Source of the DNA: Mnemiopsis leidyi
Taxonomy: Eukaryota; Ctenophora; Tentaculata; Lobata; Bolinopsidae
DNA: 64,000 nucleotides
Assembly (NCBI GenBank): GCA_000226015.1
Contig: JH153159.1
Coordinates: 4,947 to 68,946, forward strand
Direction: 5' to 3'
The position numbers and the translations under genes are program-made. Below, in pieces: positions 49,621 to 59,788 of this stretch (the stretch's first letter is position 1; every line of letters starts with the position of its first letter). The notes under the pieces are model-generated. The model saw only the letters and a list, made by a program, of their open reading frames with translations, had not been told where the DNA came from and made no database searches.

Positions 49621-49626
49621 AATAAA
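49621..49626 (+). terminator. Candidate poly(A) signal AATAAA
   Basis: Canonical hexamer about 1.1 kb after the TIS11-family stop codon, in AT-rich sequence. It is the first canonical hexamer I noticed downstream of the stop. Confidence 0.4.
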
Positions 49627-49703
49627 TAGCTTAATTATATAACTATAGCAAGTGCATTATATCTCAAAGATATTGGTTTGTTCTTATCATTTTGTATTTG
49701 TAT

Positions 49704-49767
49704 TTCGCCGCAAGTTCCCTGTTACTGAGTTACCAAAAGTGACAGAGGTCAGGCGAATTTGCGGCAA
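49704..49767. repeat. Small inverted repeat with TTCGCCGCAA-type arms
   Basis: The left arm (about 49704-49720) and right arm (about 49750-49767) are reverse complements at about 80 percent over 17-18 bases (TTCGCCGCAAGTTC versus TTTGCCGCAAATTC). It may be a tiny foldback element. Confidence 0.4.
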
Positions 49768-50285
49768 AGGATAAAGAATAGGTTATTATAAATATGATGG
49801 CATGCCAAGTTTTATACCAATATTACTAGCTTTGTTATTAATATCATTATTATTATTATCATTACTGTTATTGTAATTTTTTCAAGGGCAGAACAAATTT
49901 TGTTTTTCGAAGTGTGGGCAGAGAAGCGTAGTTTTTCTTTCTTAACTTATTGTTTGTCTCTTATCTAAGCATAAAACCTGGTATAGCACAGCAGACGTTT
50001 GTAGTAGCATTTGGTAGTAAAAGTACGTAGTTCCCTTGTGTAGAAGTATAGTAGACGCAGATTGGCCTCTGTGTGTGTGATGTGGTATTATGAAAAATTA
50101 ATTTGTCAATAGAAATTAATCAAGTAATTCGTCGATTGATGAACTGATAATTCTTTGGCTTGTGTTATGTAATTATGCTCTGAAATAAGCTCTCGATGAT
50201 TTTAATATCAATGTACATAATATGCTTAATGCTTATATTTAAATTATTAGATATCTCAATAATATAGAAAACATTCATGTTGGGG
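49768..50285. other. Intergenic AT-rich stretch
   Basis: No coding region or clear signal seen; short ATT-rich runs near 49.84-49.88 kb. Confidence 0.5.
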
Positions 50286-50288
50286 ACT

Positions 50289-50302
50289 GTTGCCATGGCA
50301 AC
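50289..50302. promoter_or_regulatory. Perfect palindromic RFX X-box
   Basis: GTTGCCATGGCAAC is a full 14-base palindrome matching the RFX consensus GTNRCC-NN-RGYAAC. It is about 320 bases ahead of the TCACGTGA cluster. Target gene unknown. Confidence 0.5.
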
Positions 50303-50585
50303 GGGCCCCGTGGTTCAGTGTTTGTTTTTCACTTTTTATAGTTCATCATATAGTCAACACTTTGGATATTTTAAGATAAGACGTGTTTGGATTGATTTGT
50401 AAGTGCATACTACATCCTAAAGAAATGTGGTACAGTTGGATTTGTTCATGGGGCCTTGGTTGCATTAATTCATCTGTTTTTTCTCCAAGGAGAAAATTCT
50501 GTACTGCTTTCACATTCGCGAAAAATCTTGCTCTAAGCATAAGACTAACCATGGCACATTTCTAAAAATAGCTCAATGTTTACAA

Positions 50586-50925
50586 TGTAGCACTTGGCTT
50601 GCCCAATGAGATATCCGGATGGTGTTCACGTGACCGACTTAGTATCACGTGAACACGCCAGGGTATTTCCTGATCAGAGCTAGTAGGACTAAACGGGATG
50701 CTTGGCAACCCACGTGTTCTTTCGTTCTGCAATCTCATTGGCTGCCAAGAAATCACGTGACAGGGCGGTCCGTCCTAGTTGGTTACCTTGGTAACCCACG
50801 TGGGACAAGCTCACTATAAATTGATCAGGAAGATTATTGGAGTGCACACAAACCTGGGCATTGTATACATGGTGCTTCCTAGTGCGCACTTAACACACAG
50901 GCCACAACCAAGGTCACGTGACAAT
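50586..50925. promoter_or_regulatory. Dense cluster: four TCACGTGA palindromes, X-box, CCAAT boxes
   Basis: TCACGTGA occurs at 50626, 50645, 50753 and 50914. Further CACGTG cores are at 50711 and 50797. The first two form an inverted pair (GTGTTCACGTGA / TCACGTGAACAC, 11 bases apart). An RFX X-box, GTTACCTTGGTAAC, lies at 50782-50795, 1 base before the CACGTG at 50797, and an ATTGG box lies near 50737. CpG is not depleted. This looks like a compact promoter or enhancer. The nearest recognised genes are TIS11 (2.1 kb upstream) and the 3' end of the PYROXD2-like gene (2.2 kb downstream), neither with its 5' end here. Confidence 0.5.
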
Positions 50926-53111
50926 TCGAACTGTACCACGGTCAGCTTAGCGATTCATTTATCCTAAAAGCAGGGCAGGTTTTTAAGGTTTGTGTTTTAT
51001 ACTGGAGCAATGTGAGATCTCAGTTGCAGTCTGTTTAGAAGTGTAGATCGATAAGCGGGGCAGATTTTTCCTGAGTGGTATTTTCAGTGTGAAGTGTGAT
51101 CAATCTTGATTTAGTACTCTTCTCAAGATTATGATTCCGGGAGAGGTGCCCTGTGTATTGGTCTGCCGAACTTTAAGTGGCAGTGAAATTTCTGGGCTCA
51201 TGATTTTCTTTTTCTACTCAGTTTTGCGGGGCAGAACTCTTGAGACTTATAGGTGTTTTTTAAGATAAATAATTTCGATGCTCCCAATGCACGCCATTAC
51301 AATTAAATGAATAGAAGTCATGACGAAGTTTAGTTTGACTTGAAGATAACTTTTTCGCTGAAAATGTTTTAGCGAAGCTATACTTCCCGTCCAGCACTTC
51401 GACACGACTGAAAAATATTAGCTAGAATATTTTTAAGTTGGACCATATTGGAATGATTCCTGACGACCGGACCAATGAATACCATGATGACCTACCGTTA
51501 TATAACCGGGAGAATCTTGACGCAGTGAGGATGTTTTGTAGGCTTTGTAAGATGTGTAGACTTTTTAAGAGCAGATTGTTTAGGCTTTGTAAGCAGGTTG
51601 TGTCGACTTCTTGACTATCAAGTTAGTCCCGTAATACCCGCCACCACAATCAAGTTTTTAACAAAAATTCCTTTTAGTTTTTACAAGTACAGAATCCAGT
51701 CTAGAAATATGGCTCTTACGTTGACACTTCATTTTTCTGCAGTTGTCAGTATTTATGTCAACATGGAATTTTACCGCTGGAATAAAATGGAGCAAATTAC
51801 TATAATTGCTCGAAAACTTCGGAATTTTCTGAATCCCGGCCCAAGCTCTCTAAATTCTAAATCGGTCACATACGCAATAGCACGATTCAATTCTTAACTT
51901 AACCGTACGAACGAAAACTCTTATTATCGATTGTGGTGGGGGTATATCAACCAAAGCAAAGCTCTAGAAGTCTAGATATGTTTAATGGTAGTGTGTCTGT
52001 GTACTTCCAGTCATCTCAGCCCAGTCTACCGCTTTCAATTTTCAAACCCGTACTTTACCGCTAAAATAATCATCCGTAATAATTTTACGTAGCGTTCAGC
52101 TGCTATTCAGTAGAAAGTGTGTAACAGCAAATAATTTCTCTCGGAGTCTCTCCGAGCCAATGTCATTGAAATGGTCCGCAATTCAATGCTGTCCATATTG
52201 ACGATTATTCCTTAATGAACTGCTTCCATAAGATGCCAGTTAATCGATAAATAGGGTTGACATAATTGCCTGCATCTATTTAAGAAACTATTAAAAACCG
52301 TCTAGGGATGCACATACGTTTTATTGTGCACCTGACATCAATTCATTCAACCTCGATTGTCGATACGCGGTGGACTGGCTGAGAGTTAAATATGTTGCAA
52401 CTTAGAAGATGAACTTAGTTGGGTATTTAAAGAAATTTACACCCTGGGAAATAGGCTCTCGCAAAAGTAGATTACTTGGTCTATAAATAGAAACGTGTTA
52501 CATTTGTGATTAAGTTAAAGAGTATTTTAATATTTGATGTTTAAAGTACGAGTTTTATTTGTTCTATTTCAAGCTTGAAATATCTACATGCATAGTTAAC
52601 AAATTCGAACTAATTCAATCAACGGTTCTGATAAAAACAAAATCTGAATACTGTTTATATAATAGGGATGAATACTCATAAAAATCATTTAAAATACCAT
52701 GAAATTAAATGTACACTCTAAAATTTTACGAATAGATAAACACGTAAACAAATTATCGAATTGTGAACTTTTTAGGAGTGTAGGTACGATAGCAAAAAAA
52801 TCAATGCAACTAATCAGGTATGAGATGAATCATAAATCCCTGATAAAGTATAAAGGAGCCATGGGCAAAAGAACAGTTTTCTCAACATGTAATACAAAAA
52901 CCTCTAAAATAGCGTACTCAAATCTCATAATGATAAGTCTGCACCAAATCAAATTGCGGATAAAATTAAAAATAATAAAAGTTTTCTAGAAATGATTGAG
53001 GAATTTCCAGAAACGCAAATAAAGTCACAAGTGAGAGGTTTATAAATGTCTCCACTCTCCATTGTAACACAGGGACCTGCTGATGTAGCTAGTCCGCACA
53101 ATGTCACGTGA
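50926..53111. other. Intergenic stretch, including the 3' flank of the PYROXD2-like gene
   Basis: No supported exon. The plus-strand frames at 51598-51897 and 52699-52989 lie in AT-rich DNA with no family motif. The minus-strand 3' UTR of the oxidoreductase must lie at the upper end, but I see no canonical poly(A) signal within the first few hundred bases. Confidence 0.45.
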
Positions 53112-56100
53112 TTATTTTCTCCGGTTCTGGAGGACAACTTTAGAGCAGTTCCTGCCTGGAGCCCCTAACACGCCTCCCCCTGTTACAGTTACCATGTCAG
53201 GGGAACAAAAATGAAATAATTCAGTGAAACTGAATCGAATACTTTTCCAAGGTATTAGGTAATTTATTCAGGCATGGGATTTGGCAGGAACAGCAGGGAA
53301 CGATAAACTGTAAATATAAGAAACCTGGATGAGTGGATGCGCCACATAAGTAGAGACCGTTAACTGGAGTCGTGTAAGCTGGTGTGAGGTAGGTGGGTCT
53401 TTGTGTAAATAACTGGTCAAGTCCCATCGAGCCCTGGTATATGTTCCCTGAACGGTGAATAGTCTTCAATTTGATTTATTTGTACTGCGTCGGTTATCAA
53501 ACGTGCAATCAAACGATTGTATACTGATAAATCAAGCCTTTTAAATAAGAGTTCGATACGCTCGTGGTGTAACGAAACAATCCACACCAACTTTAAAACT
53601 TTTGAGAGCTGAGCTATAACTTACTGAACACAAATGAGAATCTCTCAAGACTCACCTCCGGTCAGACCAAATATTCTCTCCAAATCTGGCGGTGCCAAAG
53701 CGTCGTAACCAACTACGCTTTCAGAGAAACCAGGGGCATACTCGTCAACTTGAGAAAACACTAAGGGATAAAGTAGAGGTCAATTAGGACAGGTAACGAA
53801 TCCATTGTCCAAACAAATAGTGCTTCTAATTCGATGGTTTAAGTACATCAACAGTCAACATGTGATAAAGCATTACTAACCTCAAACCTGGTTGTGGATA
53901 TTCCTGAAAGTCAGACGGAAATAATCTCGTCAAGACTTACCCTTCTTCACAAAGTTGTCCTTTCTCTCTTCAGTCCATTCGCCGTCAGCAGGAGAAAATG
54001 GAACGTACTGAATAAAGAAACTTGCGACGTGGTGTCCCTCAGGGGCTAAAGTTGGGTCCACAGACGAAGGAATCGTCATTTCAAGAATCGGTCTGGCGGT
54101 TCAAGGGTTTTTTATCAAAAAAGGATAAACGTAGCACGCAGTTCTAGGTTCTATTTGGACTTTGTGGTTACGATAAGCGTACAGAACAGTGTCAGGTAAA
54201 TTACGCAGCCTAAAAAGTTCAAAATCATGGAAATAACTGAGGAAACGCCATTTTTCTAACCTGTCGCTGGCAAATCCTTGACAAGCGTCAGCAAAAGCCT
54301 TGTCTACCATGCTGGTACTTTCTGAGTTGAGATGGATGGTACCTTGATGTTGTGGTCCTGCTGTTTCGCCGGGTCCGTTAGCATGCCCTCTGAATGTAGG
54401 AATCCTGTCCATAGCAACTGAAAATAGCTTTAACAACTTACTAAATACAATACTGAAATTAAGGTTAACATGGTTTTAAGGAGATCATCAATGATCGAAG
54501 GCCATTATGAAGGTTCAGTAACTTTTTCCTGTTTGGAAAAACAGCATCTTTTTATCCGAGGTAGCTCGGTGTTACTTACCATTAAGTTTAAAGACAGGGG
54601 ATGTATAGTCGATAGTTTTAATGTGTGTCTGGTACTCTTGAGGAAGAATACTTGTGTCCAGAATATCTTGGAACGTGACCTGAAGATGTAAAAAATCAAG
54701 TTAGCTTACTAGCATATTGAGTATTCGGGTATTCCCGTTGACAATGACACTTTGACAATCTGCCAATTTCGAGTGTGTCAAAGCTGAAAGCGTGTATCTA
54801 GTAATTAGAGGATGACCTAAAGGGCTGAAGAATAAGACATCAACATTCTGTAATTCAAGAAGAGAAAACATATAAGAGATAAGAGATAAAAATCAGCAGG
54901 GACGAAAATATATGTATGACCCGCTGTTCGAAACCACTTGAAACCGAAACCATGGGTCTTGGCCCTACCTTTGGTGTGGCGTTGGAAAGTACGATGTTGC
55001 TCTCAATGACAGTGCCGTCATGTAAAGTTACACCACAAACTTTGTTATCTTTAACGTTTATCTGATCAACACCCTTAAAATAAACAGATTTCAATTATAC
55101 GCTGGCACGCAGGTTACACTGGCAGCATGTTATTGTTAACACATGAGAAACGAGCAATTGCTAATTTTATTAACACATTTCATTCCAATCAAAGTGTGCT
55201 TTGTGGGAAAGGACGCGTTTATATTTCTCGATTTATTTATTCATTAACCTAGCTAATTAACCTTGTTAAGTAATAGCAGTGTACACTTTGGAGATCGACT
55301 GTGTGGCAAATTGAAAAGGGACACGACGCGCATTGCGCGCCGCCCGAATTGTTGCGGAAAATATGAACTGAGATCTTTTTAACATAGTTATGTTTGCGCG
55401 CCTTCCAAAACCGCAAGTCTTTTAAGGGACCGATCCAACGAAGTCCTTATATCACTGCAACAAGACGTTTATTTCCGTTGCAGATTCAATTACTCAAATT
55501 ACCACACTCTCGAAAACTAAATACACTCACAGCATCTGTCTTGATGGTAGCTCCAGCAGCTAGAGCGGACCTAGCAATGGCATTGGAGACACTGCCCATA
55601 CCTCCCTCGACATAGCCCCACGCGCCCTCTCGTTCTCCGATACCGCCCATCACGTGATGAAGAAGCACGTAGGAACTGCCCGGAGTTGATGGTCCGTGCC
55701 ATGAACCTGGATAGAGGAGCTGTCTGGGGTTAGGTTTACTTTGGGAGATTAATGGAGTGTCGAGCAATGTCAGTGCAGTGAATAGTGATGATCACTGATT
55801 ACAAACTTGAAACTAGAGAACTAGGACATGTTCTAGGATAAACAAACAGCCAGTATAAACCCACATCAACAAACAGCCAGTATAAACCCACATCAACGTA
55901 CCAATAACGGAGTCAGTAGCAAGGGTTGCCCTTAGTGGTTCACTCTCGAACCATCTATCTAGGATCTTAGTGGCTGGGGAGGTCAGTAAGTCTATAAACT
56001 CGTGTAAATCCGGCAGTAATCCTCGAGCTGGGGGAGTAAGATAAACATCATGATAATTGTTGCATATTTAGGTATTTATGTACAAACTAAACAGCCTACT

Positions 56101-56486
56101 CAGTATGTGGGAAATTCAATTAATCACACATAGATATGTTAGAAAGTTAACCCCAAATTCCTGAACATTTTAAGGATATTTCCGGTTAAGTTGTTTGTTA
56201 ACACTTACCGGACAACATTCTCAGATAGCTAAGTTTCGATTCTCCAGGAGGAATGACATCCAACAACTTCTCCATGTGTCGAGCTGCAGATAACATATCT
56301 TATTTGACGGGAAACATTATACCGAGTGGTTGTCAGATTGTCAGTCATGTTATCTCTTTAACTTTAAGTGTATGAAAAAAACTTATCATATTACCTGCTG
56401 AAATTTAAAACCAAACATACTCAAGTTAGAAGAAAATGAGTCTACTCACCATATTTGGAGAGCCATTCTTCGTACGGCTGGAAATT
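53112..56486 (-). CDS. PYROXD2-like FAD-dependent oxidoreductase (phytoene-desaturase family), 5' exons not found
   Basis: Eleven minus-strand exons, each with AG acceptor and GT donor and all in phase: 56486-56450, 56283-56209, 56027-55902, 55706-55531, 55073-54969, 54679-54580, 54417-54261, 54092-53941, 53748-53656, 53447-53325, 53179-53112 (stop at 53112-53114). The exon at 56486 opens at a codon boundary; for that first exon only an acceptor AG is visible. They encode 403 residues matching about the last 70 percent of PYROXD2 (581 residues in human). Recognised stretches include [73 protein letters not shown] and the C-terminal FAD-contact motif [17 protein letters not shown]. Human PYROXD2 is a mitochondrial flavoprotein of uncertain substrate. 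The N-terminal GxGxxG FAD-binding exons, about 170-180 residues, are not recognisable upstream. Introns are short (145-457 bases). No break is seen in the part present. Confidence 0.93.
55841..55894. repeat. 27-base tandem duplication beside a splice donor
   Basis: Two identical copies (55841-55867 and 55868-55894), each starting AACAAACAGCCAGTATAAAC. On the minus strand the array begins about 6 bases inside the intron that follows the exon ending at 55902. Identity is complete, so the duplication is recent. Confidence 0.85.
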
Positions 56487-57698
56487 CTGCAGGAAATATT
56501 AGTTAAAAGGATGGAGTTTAAAAAAGGTAAGATGGTAAGTGTGAAAATGATAGTGTGATCGACTTCAATAGCGTGATCATCTGAACTCTGAACAAATATC
56601 TGCAATTGCGATGTATCATTTCTGAAGCTTTATATCACAAGTATGAAAGTATGTACACACACACAAAGACAGTTTTTGATGTTGCTCCTCTACCCCCGTA
56701 CCCTCAAGTTGGAAGCTGAGGTTTATAACGTTTACATTTCATTTAGGAAGAGTGCTCGCGAGCTGGCACAAGGATATTTCAAGATTTCAACTTTAGACAT
56801 CAAACCAGGAAGAAGATTCTAAGTTTCGAGCAATATGACGTTGTTTGTAAATGGATTTATGAAATATGAACCGCCACATGAATTTGTTGAACGTATTCTC
56901 ATCTTTAAATTTCAACGAAACAAAATATTCAGACAAATTTTTCGGACTTATGACACACAGAGGCAAATAAAGAGAGAACTATTCCTCCAATGTGACACTT
57001 TAGTTATGTTGTTATAGAAGAAAAATATCCACTTTGATTTGAGAAACAATACAAATAGTAAATTGTAAAATTCTAGCAAACAATACAGCAGAAAAATTGA
57101 TTTCATTGATCAAAATAAATTATCTAAAACTGAAATTTGAATGAAAAGACGTCAGAACTCAGAATTCTTTGGGAATAGTCGAAAATTGTTTCTATCACGT
57201 GACTGCCTTTCTCCAAATTGACTAGTCGCATCTGGCTTCTAATCGGTCAATCGCTGCCACATGATGATAAAATTTTCTACTCCTTCCCAAAAATTCTAAC
57301 GTCCAATAAAGCATCTTATCATGACTATGATATAAAATCAGATTTAAATTAGCAAAATACCATCGCTTAAATTTAACTTCGAAAGCACTTCGCTCATCGA
57401 GGACTGAAACGATCGTAAGGACTACACCCAATGCAGCTTAAAACAACCTTGATAAAACGTGGACGGTTTGTACTCCATATCCCAAGGAAGTCGGATCATG
57501 TTGTCCAGGATTTGATATCTTTCAAGTTAGAATCATTCAACAAATTTGTCACACGCAGTTAGAGTCTAATTCAAATAAAAAGAACATCTCAGTTTTCGTT
57601 CTCAATCTCTTAGCGACTGATTATCCCAATCTTATCGCCCAATCTAATCCTGGAAAAATAAACTGGGCTAAACCGTAAAGTATGTTTCAACAACTCAT
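56487..57698. other. Stretch upstream of the visible PYROXD2-like exons
   Basis: The missing 5' exons would be expected from here to higher coordinates. I looked on the minus strand for a Gly-rich FAD-binding exon and for the stretch before the YEEW motif, and found neither. One TCACGTGA lies at 57195-57202. Small frames here (for example 56835-57017 plus and 57222-57431 minus) have no family match. Confidence 0.4.
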
Positions 57699-57983
57699 TC
57701 CTCACACATTAGACCGTGTCTCATAACTCACACATTAGACCGTGTCTCATTCCTCACACATTAGACCGTGTCTCAATCCTCACACATTAGACCGTATCTC
57801 ATTCCTCACACATTAGACCGTGTCTCATTCCTCACACATTAGACCGTGTCTCATTCCTCACACATTAGACCGNNNNNNNNNNTCACACATTAGACCGTGT
57901 CTTATTCCTCACACATTAGACCGTGTCTCATTCCTCACACATTAGACCGTGTCTCATTCCTCACACATTAGACCGTGTCTCAT
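57699..57983. repeat. 26-base minisatellite interrupted by an assembly gap
   Basis: Head-to-tail units of 26 bases start at 57699, 57725, 57751, 57777, 57803, 57829, 57855 (cut by the gap), about 57880 (cut), 57906, 57932 and 57958. The unit contains TCACACATTAGACCGTGTCT. Copies differ at one to three positions, so the array is young. The true copy number is unknown because ten N lie inside it. Its last unit supplies the 3' end of the adjacent minus-strand receptor frame. Confidence 0.97.
57873..57882. other. Assembly gap (10 N) inside the minisatellite
   Basis: Ten N within the 26-base array. It almost certainly marks repeat units that could not be assembled. Confidence 0.99.
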
Positions 57984-59007
57984 TAAGCAGCTCCTCGCTA
58001 ACACGATTGTCGCTGTTCTCTATTATAGTGCTGTGTCCCCAAATGTCTTTAACTCTGAGAACAAAACTTAGTAAAACGTTATACCAAAACACCCAGAATC
58101 CCTTGAACTTTAACCCATAAACAACGCACTGCACCGCGGGCGTCAAAAAGCTGATAATGTTTGCCGTTTCTCCGTTAATCTTACTGTCTATACCCAATAT
58201 CTTGCAGCAGGTGTGAATGACTCCTGAAATATGCAGGCTAAAGAAGACCAAAGCTAGGAGGAGAGTAACAGAAGCAGCTTTAACTCTCGCTCCAAAAGTT
58301 CTTACTTTGATCAAGCTAGGCTCGTCAAACACATGCCGGCGACGTCTGAAGGTCGAGCTTACCCACTGGATCGTCAGTCTCTCCACTGAGCTCAATCTTC
58401 TTCCCTCGTCCTTCAACAGTCGGTAGATAGACATACCGTTAGCGATAACTATGACGAGCATAGCGCCCACCACCTCCAACAATATTGTCGTGATCCTCCA
58501 CGCGCGCCGCACTGCAGGATCCGGGAATGTCAGTTCCCACAACTCACGAGCTACACACTTGCCTGCAGTTCCCTTGAAATGTCTGAGTGCTATAGGAAAC
58601 ATGGACTGCACTGCAAAGAACAGACACGCTACCAACATGATCTTGTTAACGGGAACTATGACCCTGACCCCCGGACTCTTGATGCGCGCTAACAGACGCA
58701 GCCTTACAACAGATATCATGCAGATGAGGAAGAAGGAAAGTCTGATGAGCATGTCCCCGGAGAACTCCAGCAGCTCACACAAAACGTGGTTGGAGGGTCT
58801 GAACAGTTGAAACCCGCTGAGGCTATCCATGGTGAAGGGGAGGAGGAAGACTGATATCAACATGTCCGTCACAACTATCCAGATGTGGAGTGTCTTCATG
58901 GACTTGTTGATGGAGAGTCGACCCAGAGTGAAGTATATCAGGACGAGGAGGTTGGCGGGGAGTCCTATAAAGACTGTGATACTGGAGCATAGCATGAACA
59001 GTTGCAT
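57961..59007 (-). CDS. Rhodopsin-like GPCR, divergent, single visible exon
   Basis: A 348-residue frame starting with ATG, with seven hydrophobic segments at about 3-27, 40-63, 76-107, 117-141, 171-197, 241-268 and 282-307. Class A landmarks are N19 in TM1 (LPANLLVL), D48 in TM2 (VVTDMLIS), C77 before TM3, C151 in the second outer loop, and R102 at the end of TM3. The DRY region reads VRL, and TM7 reads TPAVQCVVYG, so the NP of NPxxY is QC. TM1 begins almost at the first residue, leaving no outer N-terminus. The frame is open a little further and CTCCAG lies just upstream, so a 5' exon is likely. The C-terminus NETRSNV and the TGA stop come from the first unit of the adjacent minisatellite. 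Ligand unknown. It sits on the same strand as, and 1.5 kb before, the visible PYROXD2-like exons. Confidence 0.8.
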   Translation of the reverse strand: MQLFMLCSSITVFIGLPANLLVLIYFTLGRLSINKSMKTLHIWIVVTDMLISVFLLPFTMDSLSGFQLFRPSNHVLCELLEFSGDMLIRLSFFLICMISVVRLRLLARIKSPGVRVIVPVNKIMLVACLFFAVQSMFPIALRHFKGTAGKCVARELWELTFPDPAVRRAWRITTILLEVVGAMLVIVIANGMSIYRLLKDEGRRLSSVERLTIQWVSSTFRRRRHVFDEPSLIKVRTFGARVKAASVTLLLALVFFSLHISGVIHTCCKILGIDSKINGETANIISFLTPAVQCVVYGLKFKGFWVFWYNVLLSFVLRVKDIWGHSTIIENSDNRVSEELLNETRSNV

Positions 59008-59744
59008 TTTTATCTTACCTGGAGGTGTACAGTGTTTATATGTTAAATTACATGCAACTGTAAATTTAGAAACGCTTGTGGTTTTTTGAGATAAAAACTA
59101 GAAACCCAAGTAGAGAAAAACGCTCGCACAATGATTTTGGGCACCATGTCACCCTGTAAGATATTGAGAGATCAAATTAATTAAAATAAAGATTGCAAGT
59201 CGATACGAAAAAAAAGTTGGATATCAGATATTCGACAAAAAGTAAGACATGTCACATGACAAAAACTGACAATAAAAAAGCAAAACCACACTTATATAAG
59301 AGGGAGACAAAAGGTTGACTGTTATGCGCGAAAACTAATGAAGAAACAATTACAAGACTCATTGACTATCGGCTTATGAAAAAGGACGTTTCTCATTACG
59401 TTTCTTCTCTTAATTCCTGTACATTGTACAATGACACAAGTATCAAGCCGATATTCTGCTACGCTGAAAGTACACGTGATATTGTCCAAGTGCATGTGTT
59501 AATGAATCAGTTCTGGTGAGTATAGATAAGACGACCAGCTGGGTTAATAACAAAAAGAGAGCATTGTTCGCATATCTGACTGTTCTGAAAGGAAAAATCC
59601 TGATCTATTTAAACGTTCGCAACAGTCTTCTAACGGACGTCCTAACAGAGCTTCTGGGGGCACCAACATCTGAAGGGCGTCTGTATAGCACGCAAGCAGT
59701 CCTGCCTATTTATTTCAAACCGGTCTGATTGAAACTACCACGTC

Positions 59745-59788
59745 ATGTCGAGCTGATGCTAAAAGAATGTCGAGCTGATGCTAAAAGA
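59745..59788. repeat. 22-base perfect tandem duplication
   Basis: Two identical copies (59745-59766 and 59767-59788) beginning ATGTCGAGCTGATGCTAAAA. Non-coding and probably recent. Confidence 0.85.

Larger units (their letters stand above)
48504..49640 (+). other. Probable 3' UTR of the TIS11-family gene
   Basis: After the stop the sequence turns AT-rich and carries 3' UTR-like signals: TGTAAATA at 48986, TATTTAT at 49584 and AATAAA at 49621. That gives a UTR of about 1.1 kb if the last is the poly(A) signal. The extent is inferred; no cleavage site can be seen. Confidence 0.45.

Noticed and set aside
57923-58120. A plus-strand frame over the minisatellite and receptor end
   Set aside because: Translation of the repeat and the antisense of the receptor; no independent support.
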